Below, one piece after another: positions 33,761 through 44,079 of a DNA stretch of 64,000 nt (positions are counted from its first letter, which is position 1; every line of letters begins with the position of its first letter). This stretch comes from Candidatus Poseidoniaceae archaeon (GTDB taxonomy: Archaea > Thermoplasmatota > Poseidoniia > Poseidoniales > Poseidoniaceae). Location of the stretch: NCBI GenBank assembly GCA_028356125.1, contig JAOMTZ010000001.1, positions 1 through 64,000 of the forward strand, written 5' to 3'. The notes under the pieces are model-generated. The model did no database searches. It was given only the letters and a program-made list of their open reading frames with translations, and was not told the DNA's origin. Position numbers and translations under genes: made by a program.

Positions 33761-33770
33761 GTCATAAACC
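33761..33770 (-). promoter_or_regulatory. TATA-like element for the Ca-repeat protein operon
   Basis: On the minus strand GGTTTATGAC lies about 48 bp before the ATG at 33713. A transcript starting some 25 bp downstream would have a ~27-nt leader carrying GGAGAG, a good fit to an archaeal promoter. Inferred from spacing only. Confidence 0.35.
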
Positions 33771-33815
33771 TTCACGGTAGATGATTTGACTAAAGATTTT
33801 TTTTTGCCTAGAATA

Positions 33816-34838
33816 TCAACTTAATTCATACCTACTTTGTAGTGTTATTTTGTGCAAATTATCCTCTCTTGAAAGGGAAACTTTCACCGGTCGCCCTTCG
33901 CTACGAATCCATGCACCTGCAAGCATGCCCAATGTTATTGCAGGTACTGCTACTTGAGAATAAATCAATTCGATACCACCGTTAGAATCTATTGATTTAA
34001 CAGATTGAGGCTTCGAAAACCCCATTGGTGAGAAAAAAGCATCACAACTTTGCATCCATCCATCGGCATCAGCAGCTAAAAATATCTCTTCACCAGCAAT
34101 AAACAAATTTTTGCTGGCGATGGCCATCGAAAGAAAACCATCGTCTTCATCTGGCCATGAAATCCTTTCATCTTCTCCAATGTTAGCATTCAATCCTGCA
34201 CATGAATCTTGCAAACGTTTGAATAAACCAGATGGCAACAAATGATGACTTAGCCCATCGATTCGCCACTTCTCTTCGACTTCAATGCGATATGGCTCAC
34301 CCATCTCAAACGACTCGACTGATTTCTTAGAGGCTGTAATTGGGTAATCAGATTTTTCTAATTGCAATACACAAGATTCAGAAGATTTCTCCTCCCACCT
34401 CATTCGATATCTTTCGGAATTGATCCTTTCTATATCTGCTTGTAATATTCCTGAAAATATCGGATTCAGCCCCACGGATTGAAAACTTGCAGGATTCAAT
34501 GAAGGTGCCCCCCATCCAAAGATTCTCCAACGGTGGATTAAGGCGCCTAATACCTTCTTTTTCCTAAAAAAGCCAGTGAAATCTAGTGAACCTGAATTAA
34601 GCAACCATTCTTCTTCATCACATGCAGAATTCGCTAACTTCCTCCCCATGGGTGAATCAATAGTTTCCTCAAACATACGCCACCAACTATCTAATCCATC
34701 TGCTCGCCAACGAAACCAGGGATTGCCAAACTTATCGATAATCAGTCCGTTGCGAGTAGTGAAATTACTTTCAATGTCCGACATTAGTTGTGTGTCGAGT
34801 AGCGTTTCTGCTTCATCGATTAGTGGCATATGAATCAC
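33816..34838 (-). CDS. Uncharacterised protein coupled to glyA
   Basis: 340 aa if started at GTG 34838 (GTGA overlap with the glyA stop) or 337 aa from ATG 34829. Soluble, Trp-rich (WFRWRADGLDSWWRMFEE; IHRWRIFGWGAP), with no signal or TM helix and no motif I know. The tight overlap indicates co-expression with serine hydroxymethyltransferase. Not recognised; possibly a lineage-specific gene. Confidence 0.65.
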   Translation of the reverse strand: MIHMPLIDEAETLLDTQLMSDIESNFTTRNGLIIDKFGNPWFRWRADGLDSWWRMFEETIDSPMGRKLANSACDEEEWLLNSGSLDFTGFFRKKKVLGALIHRWRIFGWGAPSLNPASFQSVGLNPIFSGILQADIERINSERYRMRWEEKSSESCVLQLEKSDYPITASKKSVESFEMGEPYRIEVEEKWRIDGLSHHLLPSGLFKRLQDSCAGLNANIGEDERISWPDEDDGFLSMAIASKNLFIAGEEIFLAADADGWMQSCDAFFSPMGFSKPQSVKSIDSNGGIELIYSQVAVPAITLGMLAGAWIRSEGRPVKVSLSREDNLHKITLQSRYELS

Positions 34839-36148
34839 AGTGGGTATCCATTAGATTCATCTTCATTAAAGCAATAACGAATTATTTGGTAATCAGATTT
34901 GAAATCCCTAACATCGCTCTTTACAGAAGAAGGGTCTTCATTTTCAATCAAAACACGAGCGTAGAAGCGAGCCACATCTAACATCTCATCAGTACCCATC
35001 CCAACTCGAGTCAATTCCTGCACTCCCAGTCGTAACCCAGACGGAGTCATAGCCTTAGTGTCGCCAGGTAGCATATTCATGTTAGTAATAATTCCTGCTT
35101 GTTCAAGTAAATCTGCTGCTTTAGCACCAGCCCCAGAGTCAAGGTCTCCGTGTCTAGTAAGTACTTGATGAGAAGCAGTATAGCCTCTAGATTCAGCCAA
35201 TACGTCAAACCCTTCAGATGCTAATGCTGCAGCAAATGCTTGCGCATTAGCCACAGTATTCTTTGACAATTCAACCCCATATTCTTGAAATTCAGCTAAT
35301 GCTACGACTTTGCCTGCCACATGATGAAGATGATATGAAGAACAAGTTCCAGGGAAAACGGCATTGTTCAATCTTCTTTGGAACTTATCGTCTTCACTGG
35401 AAGATAGAATGAACCCACCCTGAGGGCCTGGGAAGGTTTTGTGGGATGAACCAGTCATTACATCTGCTCCTTCGTGAAGGGGATCTTGAAAACATCCTCC
35501 TGCAATTAGGCCAAGAACGTGAGCACCATCGTACATTACAGTTGAACCGACTTCGTGTGCAGCATCTGCCAACTCTTGTAATGGAGTGGGGAAGAGGAAA
35601 ACAGATTGTCCAAATAAGGCCACTTTAGGTGCAACTTCTCGAATAAGAGCGGCTGATGCATCAATATCAGGCTCCATTCTATCCTCGTCCCAAGGGTAAG
35701 TAGACAAATTAAGATCTCTGAGACCAACGGCACCCATTCTGGCATGAGAAATATGACCACCATCTGCAGTCGAAACTGCTGTTATCGAATCGCCTGGTTT
35801 TGATAACGCCTTCAGCGCTGCTATGTTGGAGACAGTCCCGCTAGTAGATTGAATATTAGCGAATGGCACATTGAATACTTTTTTTGCCAACTCCAGACCT
35901 AATTCTTCAATGGTATCAAAGCCGCCACAGCCTTGATAATATCTCTTGAAAGGTAAACCTTCAGCGTATCTTCCGTGTAGGTCACTAGTTACTATCTTCT
36001 GTACCATAGGCGATACAATATTTTCACTTGCAATCATTCCCAAGCCTTCACGGTATAATGTTCCACTAGCAGATACCGCATCCATCACGACTTGCGCATG
36101 ATTCAAATTCTCAGGACTTGCATTCCAAGCGCCGTTATGGCCTACCAT
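34835..36148 (-). CDS. glyA: Serine hydroxymethyltransferase
   Basis: 437 aa. Family blocks in order: GMIASENIVSP, GRYAEGLPFKRYYQGCGGFD, STSGTVSNIAAL, MYDGAHVLGLIAGG, and the PLP-binding TGSSHKTFPGPQGG with Lys 237. It then ends with the Arg-containing TPSGLRLGVQELTRVGM. It interconverts serine and glycine, charging tetrahydrofolate (or an archaeal pterin) with a one-carbon unit. A SerA-like serine-pathway dehydrogenase lies about 12 kb away. Immediately followed by an overlapping orphan. Confidence 0.95.
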   Translation of the reverse strand: MVGHNGAWNASPENLNHAQVVMDAVSASGTLYREGLGMIASENIVSPMVQKIVTSDLHGRYAEGLPFKRYYQGCGGFDTIEELGLELAKKVFNVPFANIQSTSGTVSNIAALKALSKPGDSITAVSTADGGHISHARMGAVGLRDLNLSTYPWDEDRMEPDIDASAALIREVAPKVALFGQSVFLFPTPLQELADAAHEVGSTVMYDGAHVLGLIAGGCFQDPLHEGADVMTGSSHKTFPGPQGGFILSSSEDDKFQRRLNNAVFPGTCSSYHLHHVAGKVVALAEFQEYGVELSKNTVANAQAFAAALASEGFDVLAESRGYTASHQVLTRHGDLDSGAGAKAADLLEQAGIITNMNMLPGDTKAMTPSGLRLGVQELTRVGMGTDEMLDVARFYARVLIENEDPSSVKSDVRDFKSDYQIIRYCFNEDESNGYPL

Positions 36149-36204
36149 AGATGGTGGTTAGACATTCGGCCTTTGACCCTTTTGAATGTAAATCAACTGC
36201 AAAA

Positions 36205-39200
36205 TTAACTCGGACGTCTTGGGCCACCACTACGAGTGGCTTTTGATTGGCGTTCTGATACAATCGTATTGTGAGGAATTCCCTTCCTTTTCAAATCGGT
36301 TGACATTATGCCTTTTGAATTGCGTGAACGGCCCAATGGTTTAGAAGCACGACCTGATTTTCTTTGGATAAATTGGTCACGCCCACGATATGCTACAGGG
36401 CCAACCAAACGCTCCATTGCTGGGATTTCAGAGCCTTCTTCTTTCGGCCTCTTGAGCCACCAACCAGGAGTTAGATTTTGCAGACGAGCATCTCTCTCTC
36501 TTTTCATAGCCTTAGCTCTACGAACTAGTTTAGGACGAACCGACCTCTCACTTTCTTTAGGAATAAGTGTAGTCATCCAGCCAGGGAATCCTATGTCGTA
36601 AACAATACCATTGATTGTTAGAAGCATACCTGATAGCAGTAAATGCGTACCTACTGGCATCTCATTTCTTTGAAGCTTTATTTTATGACGCTTAATCCTC
36701 TTTGCATATGCCACCATAGCCTTCTGGTCTCTATGTCGGATTACTCTAGATTGTTGCTTCCTGAATCTTTTAGCATTTTGATGACCCAATATTAGGCCAA
36801 TGGATATAGCCAGACCTTCCAGCATTCCTAATTCTCCTGATGCATAAATTCCAGCCAACAACCATAGAGGAGTCAAAATACCCCAATTGACTACTTGAGA
36901 AATTATACTTGATGTGAACCTTGGAGTCATCTTCTTCTCAACAGCACTTGATGAAGCAATCAAAATATTGGCATTTAGGGCTTCATCAACACCACTTTTC
37001 AACATTAAAGCTGCAATTGGGTTAACTGGAGCGTCATCAATCCATCTTCTTGATCGTTTTGTAGCAGACTTTGTCAGTGCTATTTCCAACACATCTTCGT
37101 CATCATCAGTTTTAGGACGGCCTAGGATATTCGCTAAAGCCCTAACCCGAGGGTCATAGCCATCAGTCTCTTCTAACTCGTTTAGTACACTAAGAGAACT
37201 GTGCCAGTCTCCTTTGTCAACCAAGCATAATGCTGCTGCGATTCTTGGCTTTGCCATCAATGGGTATTCTCGAACAAGTCTCAGAGATATTTCCAATGCT
37301 TCCTTGTGTTGATTCTGAGCACGGAGTAAAGCCACATTTGAAAGTCTAGCATTCAAAGTAAGATTGTCCTTGTGCAGTGATCCTTCAGTAGGCTGAGGAC
37401 TCCAAGACCTCATCATTCGCATCAAATCATTAAGATGATCGATACAAGAGTTGTTTTCCCAATCCCAGATATCATCTTCATCAACTGAACCATTCCAAGG
37501 ATCGAACCACTCGCAAATGAAGGCCATCAATTCAGGCTCATCGTATCCTTCTGGTTGCTGTAGGTTATGCAAAGCTTCTCTGGCCGCATCTAGCCTACGA
37601 CAAGCAATATGCCCTGCAGCGATTATCATACGAGCCTCATCATTATCACCGCCGGCTTGAGCAAGAACTTTCTTTCCCTCTTCGATAGCAGAAGGCCAAA
37701 GACCTCTAAGGGCCATTTCAATCATCCTTGCACGACTCTTAGCCATTCTAACAATGGCTTCATCTTCTGCGATAGACCTTTGCTGGAAGCGAACTAGACC
37801 ATCAATGTCATTTTGCAAGGCAGCCTCGTCTACAATATCGAACATCCAATTACCACCGCCACTCAGAATAACACCCTCACGGCGCTGGTCAGGATTCAAA
37901 TCGAACTTCAAGTTCCGAAGTTGATTGAATTTAGCAACGGATAATACCCAGGTGATTAGGAAAATAGTCTGGCCTACTGCGATGAATATCCAAGTGACAA
38001 GAAGACGATTCTTCTCATCAAAACCATTTGATTCAAACCAATCAATAAACGGCATCAAATCTCCAAATTCTTTGTAACAAACCAATATCAAAAGTAAGGC
38101 AGTATATCCACTGAAGCCAGCAAATGCGAAGTATAGAACTCTAGCCTGAGCCTTGTCTTCAGAGCGGATTTCTCTAGGAGTTGCTAATAGTACCCCACCT
38201 AGTCCACCGAATGATTGACCTCCGAGGAATAAGTTGCGAATAAGTTCGAAAATGAATGCAAGACCGACAATAGCAATATTCAGAGAAAGATAAGCAGCTA
38301 AAACCTCGGGTAAACTCTTGAGGGCTTCCCATTCTGCAAGCAATGGGTTTTCCTGGATCTGTAAGTATACTTGGTGACCTAGAATTCCACCGTAATTCAA
38401 TACTTCCTGAGCATTGTCTGGGTCATTTACCATCACATAAATTACTGTAACTATTCCATTGATCGCAGTAAGTGGCATAGTTATCAAGAAAAGTATGAGG
38501 ATAAAAGCGAATGCTCTACCAACAATTCCTAATTTCTTAGCATCAATAGGATTCGGTTTGCCCAACCATGTCCGGAATTTGCCAATCATTAGCATATTCC
38601 AAGAAGCACCCATTATTCTTCCATAGGCCAGTATAGTTGGGCCCATGAAAACTAAGCCTGCAATTGCTAGTGCCAAAGGTTTCTGAGAATCCTTGATTTC
38701 TGGTAGAAGTAAAATGTAAGAACCAATCGAGACAATGAAAAGACCAATTAGAGTACCTGAACGTCTAAACATCAATCTGAAAATCTTAGTTTTACCAACT
38801 CCAACTCTTCGGCCAACTAACTGACCATTCAATGACTCCCAAGGAGACATCACAATAGGAATTGTTACCAATACTCCCATCAGCAATAAATTAGGTAAAT
38901 AGTAAACATCAGGTTCGAAAATGAGTTCTGCTATCAACAATAAAACACCGGTCATTGCCATCATGTAGAGGGCTATACCAAAGCCGACGTTGTTGAGGCC
39001 CAATAGCCTCTTTACACCACCTCTTCCTTTAGTCAAACTATGCACTTCGTATAGTCCATCGTCAATCTCAAAACCCACTTGTAAACCAGAAAGTTGAGTT
39101 GGTATCATCCATTTCCAAAGAATAATCGCAGTAGTGAAAGCAATCAGAAAAGGGAGTGCGTGAGTTAGCGATAAATCAGACGGATTTTCAATTGAGCCAG

Positions 39201-39258
39201 CACTAACTAATGGAGCCATCATCAGGCACGCAAAACATGCAAGTAATAGTCTCCTCAT
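36205..39258 (-). CDS. Large polytopic membrane protein with helical-repeat domain and basic tail
   Basis: 1017 aa. Signal-like N-terminus, then about ten hydrophobic helices in residues 30-450. A ~270-residue soluble region of TPR-like helical pairs follows (ARMIIAAGHIACRRLDAAREALHNL; NQHKEALEISLRLVREYPLMAKPRIAAALCLVDKGDW). Two to three further TM helices come next, and a strongly basic ~130-residue tail (RRAKAMKRERDARLQNL...). I do not recognise a family for the membrane part. The basic tail may touch nucleic acid or acidic lipid heads. Probably a scaffold or secretion-related assembly; inference only. Confidence 0.7.
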   Translation of the reverse strand: MRRLLLACFACLMMAPLVSAGSIENPSDLSLTHALPFLIAFTTAIILWKWMIPTQLSGLQVGFEIDDGLYEVHSLTKGRGGVKRLLGLNNVGFGIALYMMAMTGVLLLIAELIFEPDVYYLPNLLLMGVLVTIPIVMSPWESLNGQLVGRRVGVGKTKIFRLMFRRSGTLIGLFIVSIGSYILLLPEIKDSQKPLALAIAGLVFMGPTILAYGRIMGASWNMLMIGKFRTWLGKPNPIDAKKLGIVGRAFAFILILFLITMPLTAINGIVTVIYVMVNDPDNAQEVLNYGGILGHQVYLQIQENPLLAEWEALKSLPEVLAAYLSLNIAIVGLAFIFELIRNLFLGGQSFGGLGGVLLATPREIRSEDKAQARVLYFAFAGFSGYTALLLILVCYKEFGDLMPFIDWFESNGFDEKNRLLVTWIFIAVGQTIFLITWVLSVAKFNQLRNLKFDLNPDQRREGVILSGGGNWMFDIVDEAALQNDIDGLVRFQQRSIAEDEAIVRMAKSRARMIEMALRGLWPSAIEEGKKVLAQAGGDNDEARMIIAAGHIACRRLDAAREALHNLQQPEGYDEPELMAFICEWFDPWNGSVDEDDIWDWENNSCIDHLNDLMRMMRSWSPQPTEGSLHKDNLTLNARLSNVALLRAQNQHKEALEISLRLVREYPLMAKPRIAAALCLVDKGDWHSSLSVLNELEETDGYDPRVRALANILGRPKTDDDEDVLEIALTKSATKRSRRWIDDAPVNPIAALMLKSGVDEALNANILIASSSAVEKKMTPRFTSSIISQVVNWGILTPLWLLAGIYASGELGMLEGLAISIGLILGHQNAKRFRKQQSRVIRHRDQKAMVAYAKRIKRHKIKLQRNEMPVGTHLLLSGMLLTINGIVYDIGFPGWMTTLIPKESERSVRPKLVRRAKAMKRERDARLQNLTPGWWLKRPKEEGSEIPAMERLVGPVAYRGRDQFIQRKSGRASKPLGRSRNSKGIMSTDLKRKGIPHNTIVSERQSKATRSGGPRRPS

Positions 39259-39284
39259 CAGACAGGCCTACCGGGCTGACTTCA

Positions 39285-40496
39285 TCACTTCTTCGCCGTT
39301 CTGTTACGTTGTAAGAACGAATCTATTCGGTCGAATGCTGTATTCAGTGTTTGTTCATCAGCCAAATATACAATCCGGATGTGTCCCGCTCCTTTCTCTG
39401 GCGAAAATCCACTTCCATGAACCACCAGTACATGCTCTTGGTGTAACAATTGTAGCACGAATTCTTTGTCGTCTTTTGACCACATTTCATCAGTGAGTCT
39501 AACGAACATGTAGAAGGCCCCACCCGGTGCTTCAACTTCTAGACCATCTATCTGAGATATTCTATCTAGACATAATTGGCGTCTCGATTGAACCTTTGAC
39601 ATATGTTTCTTCATCCAATCCTTATTGCCATTTAATCCAGCTAAATATCCTAATTGGGCAGGAGTGCTAGCACACAACCTAGAGCGCAACAAACGTTCAA
39701 TACCATCCCTGACATTGACTAAGACATTACTTGGGTCGTGAATTGCAAGGTAGCCAATTCTCCACCCAGGGGCATAGTAAACCTTTGAAACTCCGTTCAA
39801 AGAGAATACAGGTACATCTTCGGATAATGAAGCCACGGAAACTTGTTTTCCACTAAAATCAAGAGCGTCATAAATCTCATCTGCGACAATCATGCAATTT
39901 GGCCACTTTTTTGTAATGTTCAATAATTTCTGAATTTCATCAGCGCCAGCAACATTGCCAGTTGGATTATTTGGATTGATTAATACTAACAATCTGACAT
40001 CATCATCCATCTTAGATTCAATATCATCCAAATCAATAGCCCATCCATCATCAGATTTCAATGCGTACTCAATTGTCGTGGCACCATACATCTGAGGGTA
40101 TGCCATGTAAGGAGGATAGTGTGGGCCTGGTGCGAGAACTTTGTTACCTTCTTCAAGAGTTGCAGCAAAAATAATCTGTAATGCTTCTGTAACTCCGTGG
40201 CAAACATAGACATCATCACTACTACATGGCCAACCTTTTGAGGATTCATCGGCAGCAATAGCTTTTCTTAAATCGGGCATACCATATGATGGCGAGTACC
40301 CATTTTTACCATCCAGTAATGCCGTACTGTAGGCTTCAACCATGTGCCTAGGAGTTGGCAAACCAGGATATGCAATTGGATCACCGATATTCAGTTTGAT
40401 AATACTGTGACCTTCTGATTCCAGTTTTGTCGCTGGTACAACTACATCTCTAATTGCGTATTCGATTGTCGAAGCTCTAGATGATACTGGAATCAT
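39285..40496 (-). CDS. PLP-dependent aminotransferase, class I/II (alanine/aspartate type)
   Basis: 403 aa. Fold-type I aminotransferase blocks: IIKLNIGDP, GKNGYSPSYGMPDLRKAI, CHGVTEALQIIF, INPNNPTGNV, VADEIYDALDF, and SLNGVSKVYYAPGWRIGYL with Schiff-base Lys 238. The Arg of HIRIVYLAD binds the substrate carboxylate. The closest pattern is the archaeal AspC/AlaT-like group; amino donor unresolved. The start codon overlaps the stop of the EVE gene (ATGA), so the two form an operon. Confidence 0.92.
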   Translation of the reverse strand: MIPVSSRASTIEYAIRDVVVPATKLESEGHSIIKLNIGDPIAYPGLPTPRHMVEAYSTALLDGKNGYSPSYGMPDLRKAIAADESSKGWPCSSDDVYVCHGVTEALQIIFAATLEEGNKVLAPGPHYPPYMAYPQMYGATTIEYALKSDDGWAIDLDDIESKMDDDVRLLVLINPNNPTGNVAGADEIQKLLNITKKWPNCMIVADEIYDALDFSGKQVSVASLSEDVPVFSLNGVSKVYYAPGWRIGYLAIHDPSNVLVNVRDGIERLLRSRLCASTPAQLGYLAGLNGNKDWMKKHMSKVQSRRQLCLDRISQIDGLEVEAPGGAFYMFVRLTDEMWSKDDKEFVLQLLHQEHVLVVHGSGFSPEKGAGHIRIVYLADEQTLNTAFDRIDSFLQRNRTAKK

Positions 40497-40954
40497 TCTA
40501 CTCCACCCATCCTACAGATTTCTTCATACTGTTCTTTTGAAACAGGTTGGACTGAAAGACGCTGTCCTCTCTGAACCAATGGCATATCATCGAGAGCAGG
40601 GTTAGCCTTGATGTCTACTAAACTAACCATTTCCATCTCCTTAACCGGCTCAATATCAACCATCATCCACCGAGGATTATCAGGAGTTGATTTCTCATCG
40701 AAGTATTTACTATTTGAGTCCCAAGAAGTGTGATCAGGATAACCCTCTCTGCTTACTTTTGCTATTCCAGCAACATGAGGTGGCTTGGTATTGGAATGAT
40801 AAAACAGTACAATGTCACCCAGTTTCAAATCATCACGCATCATGTTCCTAGCCTGATAGTTTCGCACTCCATCCCAATGAGTAGACCCATCTTCGACCAA
40901 TTGTGAAAATGGATAAACGTCGGGCTCAGACTTCATCAACCAGTATCGCACCAT
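40493..40954 (-). CDS. EVE-domain protein (THYN1-like)
   Basis: 153 aa from ATG 40954 (the ORF-track GTG adds two codons). The EVE/PUA-like fold is evident: YWLMKSEPDVYPFSQLVEDG, WDGVRNYQARNMMRDDLKLGD, VLFYHSNTKPPHVAGIAKV, and a late DIEPVKEMEMVSL strand. EVE domains read modified bases in DNA or RNA and turn up in defence and RNA-modification contexts. Here it is a stand-alone housekeeping-type copy coupled by 4 bp to an aminotransferase gene. Confidence 0.92.
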   Translation of the reverse strand: MVRYWLMKSEPDVYPFSQLVEDGSTHWDGVRNYQARNMMRDDLKLGDIVLFYHSNTKPPHVAGIAKVSREGYPDHTSWDSNSKYFDEKSTPDNPRWMMVDIEPVKEMEMVSLVDIKANPALDDMPLVQRGQRLSVQPVSKEQYEEICRMGGVE

Positions 40955-40985
40955 GTACACTCGTTAGGGTGGCATCCCTTAGAGT

Positions 40986-43931
40986 TCACCATGCGTCGCC
41001 ATGGTCTGGAATAAGAGTAGCATCTACTACATCGATGTCGCCACGTGAAGCAACACGGCCTAATCCAAGTTTACGGGCCATTGAACTGGCACCACCTGTT
41101 GAGCCAATACCTAATTCCTCAAGCAGTACAAAGATTGCAGGTAGCAATATTAGAGCACTTGCTGCTGCAATCCATAGTAGTATAATTATCACCGTAATGA
41201 ACGGTTTAATTTCAGGAATAGGAATTTGATATGCGGTTATCATCCCTAGAGTAGTAACTGTTGCCGCCTCGAAAAGAGACATCCCCGTACTCACCGTAGA
41301 ATTACGAATAGCTTCAATTCCGCCACCTAATTCACGAATACGATTCGCTATGTGAATAGAGAAATCAACCCCTACTCCTACGAGAATTGACCCAATCATG
41401 ACAGTAACCAAAGACAAAGAGACATCCATCTGCCACATCACCAACCATTGGAGAGCAACTGTTGCAATAACGGGGGCAGTAGTCCACATTGAAAACCGAA
41501 TATCCTTGAACACAATAGCCAATGTCATTAAAGTCAAAACTATTGCAAAGCCGAGTGATGACCATTGGCTTCCAACAATCATTTCATTGACTGCAATGGC
41601 TGTTGCAGCAACTCCAGTTAAATCACCAGAGTCAATATTTCCTTTATGATTACGAGATGAGAACTCATTCACTTGAGCAACTGCGTCTGAGGTTTCAGCA
41701 ACTGGAACGAAAGGCATATCGACATAAATCAGATTACGGCTGTAATCGTCAGAAATAAACAACCCTCGTGTTTCATCAGTGAGACTTGAGTAGAATACAT
41801 TTAGCAAGAATCTTTCAGCATTTTCATTTTCAGTTCCGTTAGCCCTAGGAGCTGTCAGAACTTCCCAGAAAGTTACGTCTTCAGAATACTTACGATTCAA
41901 ATATGGTTCTAAAGCATCTTTCAATTCGTCTGGAACCAATGGGTTATCTGTCAAATTCCACAATGGCGTACCGCTCAAATTCCCACCAAAACCTACTGAT
42001 TTCATTAAGAATACAATACTAACTGCTGTAGTTTGATCTATTGTATTCAACTCATTTTCTAAATCAGATATGCCGAGCAATTTCTCAACGGGTTCAGCTT
42101 CTGTAATTTCAGAATCCCCCGAAATATCACCGTGAATTAGCACCATTCCAACCTGGCCGGCATTGAAGTCGTTAGAATATTGTTTCATAGTAACCACTGA
42201 AGGCTCATTCTCTGGAGCCATACCAAGCAAATCGATATTCTCTTCAACATTCTCTTGGCCCCAATATCCAGATATAAATATCAAGACCATGAAGAAAGCA
42301 ATTACTGCTTTAGAATACTTGATAGGAACTTGAACTACTTTTTCGAATACAGGAAGAGGTGGATGCTTAGGTTTGCGTAAATCTAGAAGTAACGTAAGGT
42401 TTGGAACCATTGCCATTGTTAGAACATACACTACTACAATACCACCTGAAAGGGCAATACCTACTGTTTCAATCGGCTTCATCGGAGTGAATGTAAGGGA
42501 AATGAATCCGATAACTGTTGTTATAGCAGATAGGAATACTGCTCGCCCAGTAGAGGCTAATGATTGTCGTATTTTCTCGTCCTTAGTACCAGTCTCTTCC
42601 GCATATCTATTGGTTATGTGAAGACCATATGAAACACCCAAGGCTAACAGAATCGGACCGACGATAATTACCGTCATGGTCACCTCATAACCCGTATAAC
42701 CCATTATTCCAAGAGTACAGAAAACCGAACACAATGTCGGCAGACCTGCAATTACTACTACCTTGAACCCCTGTACTGGTCTCCAAGAACCAGTCTGAAG
42801 GACATCAGAGTGGAAAACGAATAGTCCAAGTGCTACTAGCACAATCGCTAGTGGGAAGATTTGCCAAAACAGTTTGAATGAAAACTCAGTCACTGCATTC
42901 GTAATTGGAACTGGACCTGTTAATGTCATAGATACACCAAGGTCTTCCCAGTTACACAAATCTGCACCAATAGGATCTCCGTTTTGATCGAACTCACAAG
43001 GGCGCTCTTCCTTGGAGATATTATCGAGGATTTGTTGAGTTTTCTCAATTACTTCTTTGGCCGTCTTAGTTTCATCAACTGCAATAATAATTACTGCTTT
43101 ATCTAGGAATCCATCGTCATCGGTATCTCTTGATAATTTGTCTAAACCAGGAGATGGTGTCCCATCATCTTCGTACATTTCGTTAACTATTGTATCGATA
43201 GTAGTCTGTGATGGTATACTGTAATTACCCCAAATAGGGTCAGCAAAATCAAGAATATCTTTTGCAATGTCGCCTGCATCTTGACCTACACAATTATCTT
43301 CATTGGGGGGGCAAATTACCGAGACTAGTTCATCAATAAATGCGTCTTGAACTCGAGGGACACTAGAGTTGACTTCCTTTACCACAGTTGAAAGTGATAA
43401 TGCGTATATTACGTCGTCGGTAGGGTCTGAAAGTCTTGGATTTAATTTATTCTCGACATACGACATCTCTTGTAATATTCTACGATCATCTATGGGTTTC
43501 TCGGGAGAATCAATGTAAATGATCATTACATTCGTGGACCAATTTTCTTCGACCTCCCTTATTGTCTCTAGAACCGGGGAGCCTTCTGGCAAGTAAACAT
43601 CCAAATCTCCATTGACGTTAAGTGAAGGTTCATCTCCTGGTTTCAACGAAGTTCCATCTACGAAACCTGAGTGATATGCAAAGAAAACAGAAGCTAGAAG
43701 ACAGATTGTAACCATGAAAATTGGAAATTTGGTTAGGATACCAGTTGCACCATGCTTTTGCCATTCTCGCTGTAGTGATTTTGGAGCATCTAAAACCGCA
43801 TCAAGAGCCTTGCGAGCATCCCAATCTTTCACTCTACTGCTTAGTTTTTCTTGGCCATGGCCGACTATTCGAGAAAGACGGTTTTGAAGTGGAGACGTGT
43901 CTTCGCCTGACTTTGAATCATCTTTCGACAT
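40986..43931 (-). CDS. RND/MMPL superfamily transporter
   Basis: 981 aa. The topology repeats twice: one TM helix, a large outer domain, then a bundle of five helices. The first bundle includes GYEVTMTVIIVGPILLALGVSYGLHITNRYAEE and the second VTVMIGSILVGVGVDFSIHIANRIREL, the sterol-sensing / MMPL-type TM4 motif with G-x-x-x-D/Y in the proton relay region. The family exports lipids, hydrophobic compounds or proteins using the proton gradient. Substrate unknown. It is divergent from valS over about 150 bp. Confidence 0.88.
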   Translation of the reverse strand: MSKDDSKSGEDTSPLQNRLSRIVGHGQEKLSSRVKDWDARKALDAVLDAPKSLQREWQKHGATGILTKFPIFMVTICLLASVFFAYHSGFVDGTSLKPGDEPSLNVNGDLDVYLPEGSPVLETIREVEENWSTNVMIIYIDSPEKPIDDRRILQEMSYVENKLNPRLSDPTDDVIYALSLSTVVKEVNSSVPRVQDAFIDELVSVICPPNEDNCVGQDAGDIAKDILDFADPIWGNYSIPSQTTIDTIVNEMYEDDGTPSPGLDKLSRDTDDDGFLDKAVIIIAVDETKTAKEVIEKTQQILDNISKEERPCEFDQNGDPIGADLCNWEDLGVSMTLTGPVPITNAVTEFSFKLFWQIFPLAIVLVALGLFVFHSDVLQTGSWRPVQGFKVVVIAGLPTLCSVFCTLGIMGYTGYEVTMTVIIVGPILLALGVSYGLHITNRYAEETGTKDEKIRQSLASTGRAVFLSAITTVIGFISLTFTPMKPIETVGIALSGGIVVVYVLTMAMVPNLTLLLDLRKPKHPPLPVFEKVVQVPIKYSKAVIAFFMVLIFISGYWGQENVEENIDLLGMAPENEPSVVTMKQYSNDFNAGQVGMVLIHGDISGDSEITEAEPVEKLLGISDLENELNTIDQTTAVSIVFLMKSVGFGGNLSGTPLWNLTDNPLVPDELKDALEPYLNRKYSEDVTFWEVLTAPRANGTENENAERFLLNVFYSSLTDETRGLFISDDYSRNLIYVDMPFVPVAETSDAVAQVNEFSSRNHKGNIDSGDLTGVAATAIAVNEMIVGSQWSSLGFAIVLTLMTLAIVFKDIRFSMWTTAPVIATVALQWLVMWQMDVSLSLVTVMIGSILVGVGVDFSIHIANRIRELGGGIEAIRNSTVSTGMSLFEAATVTTLGMITAYQIPIPEIKPFITVIIILLWIAAASALILLPAIFVLLEELGIGSTGGASSMARKLGLGRVASRGDIDVVDATLIPDHGDAW

Positions 43932-44079
43932 GGTGGCCCCCAGTACCCCGTCGGGTCTAGACCATTTGAAAGCATACCCATCAAGTGTTCAATTTTTAGC
44001 CATCCAATCACTTCAAAGGTAGATGCCACGACGCCGGGCCGGACCTGTGAGGATAACGCATTCAGGGCCGGTGAGCAAC

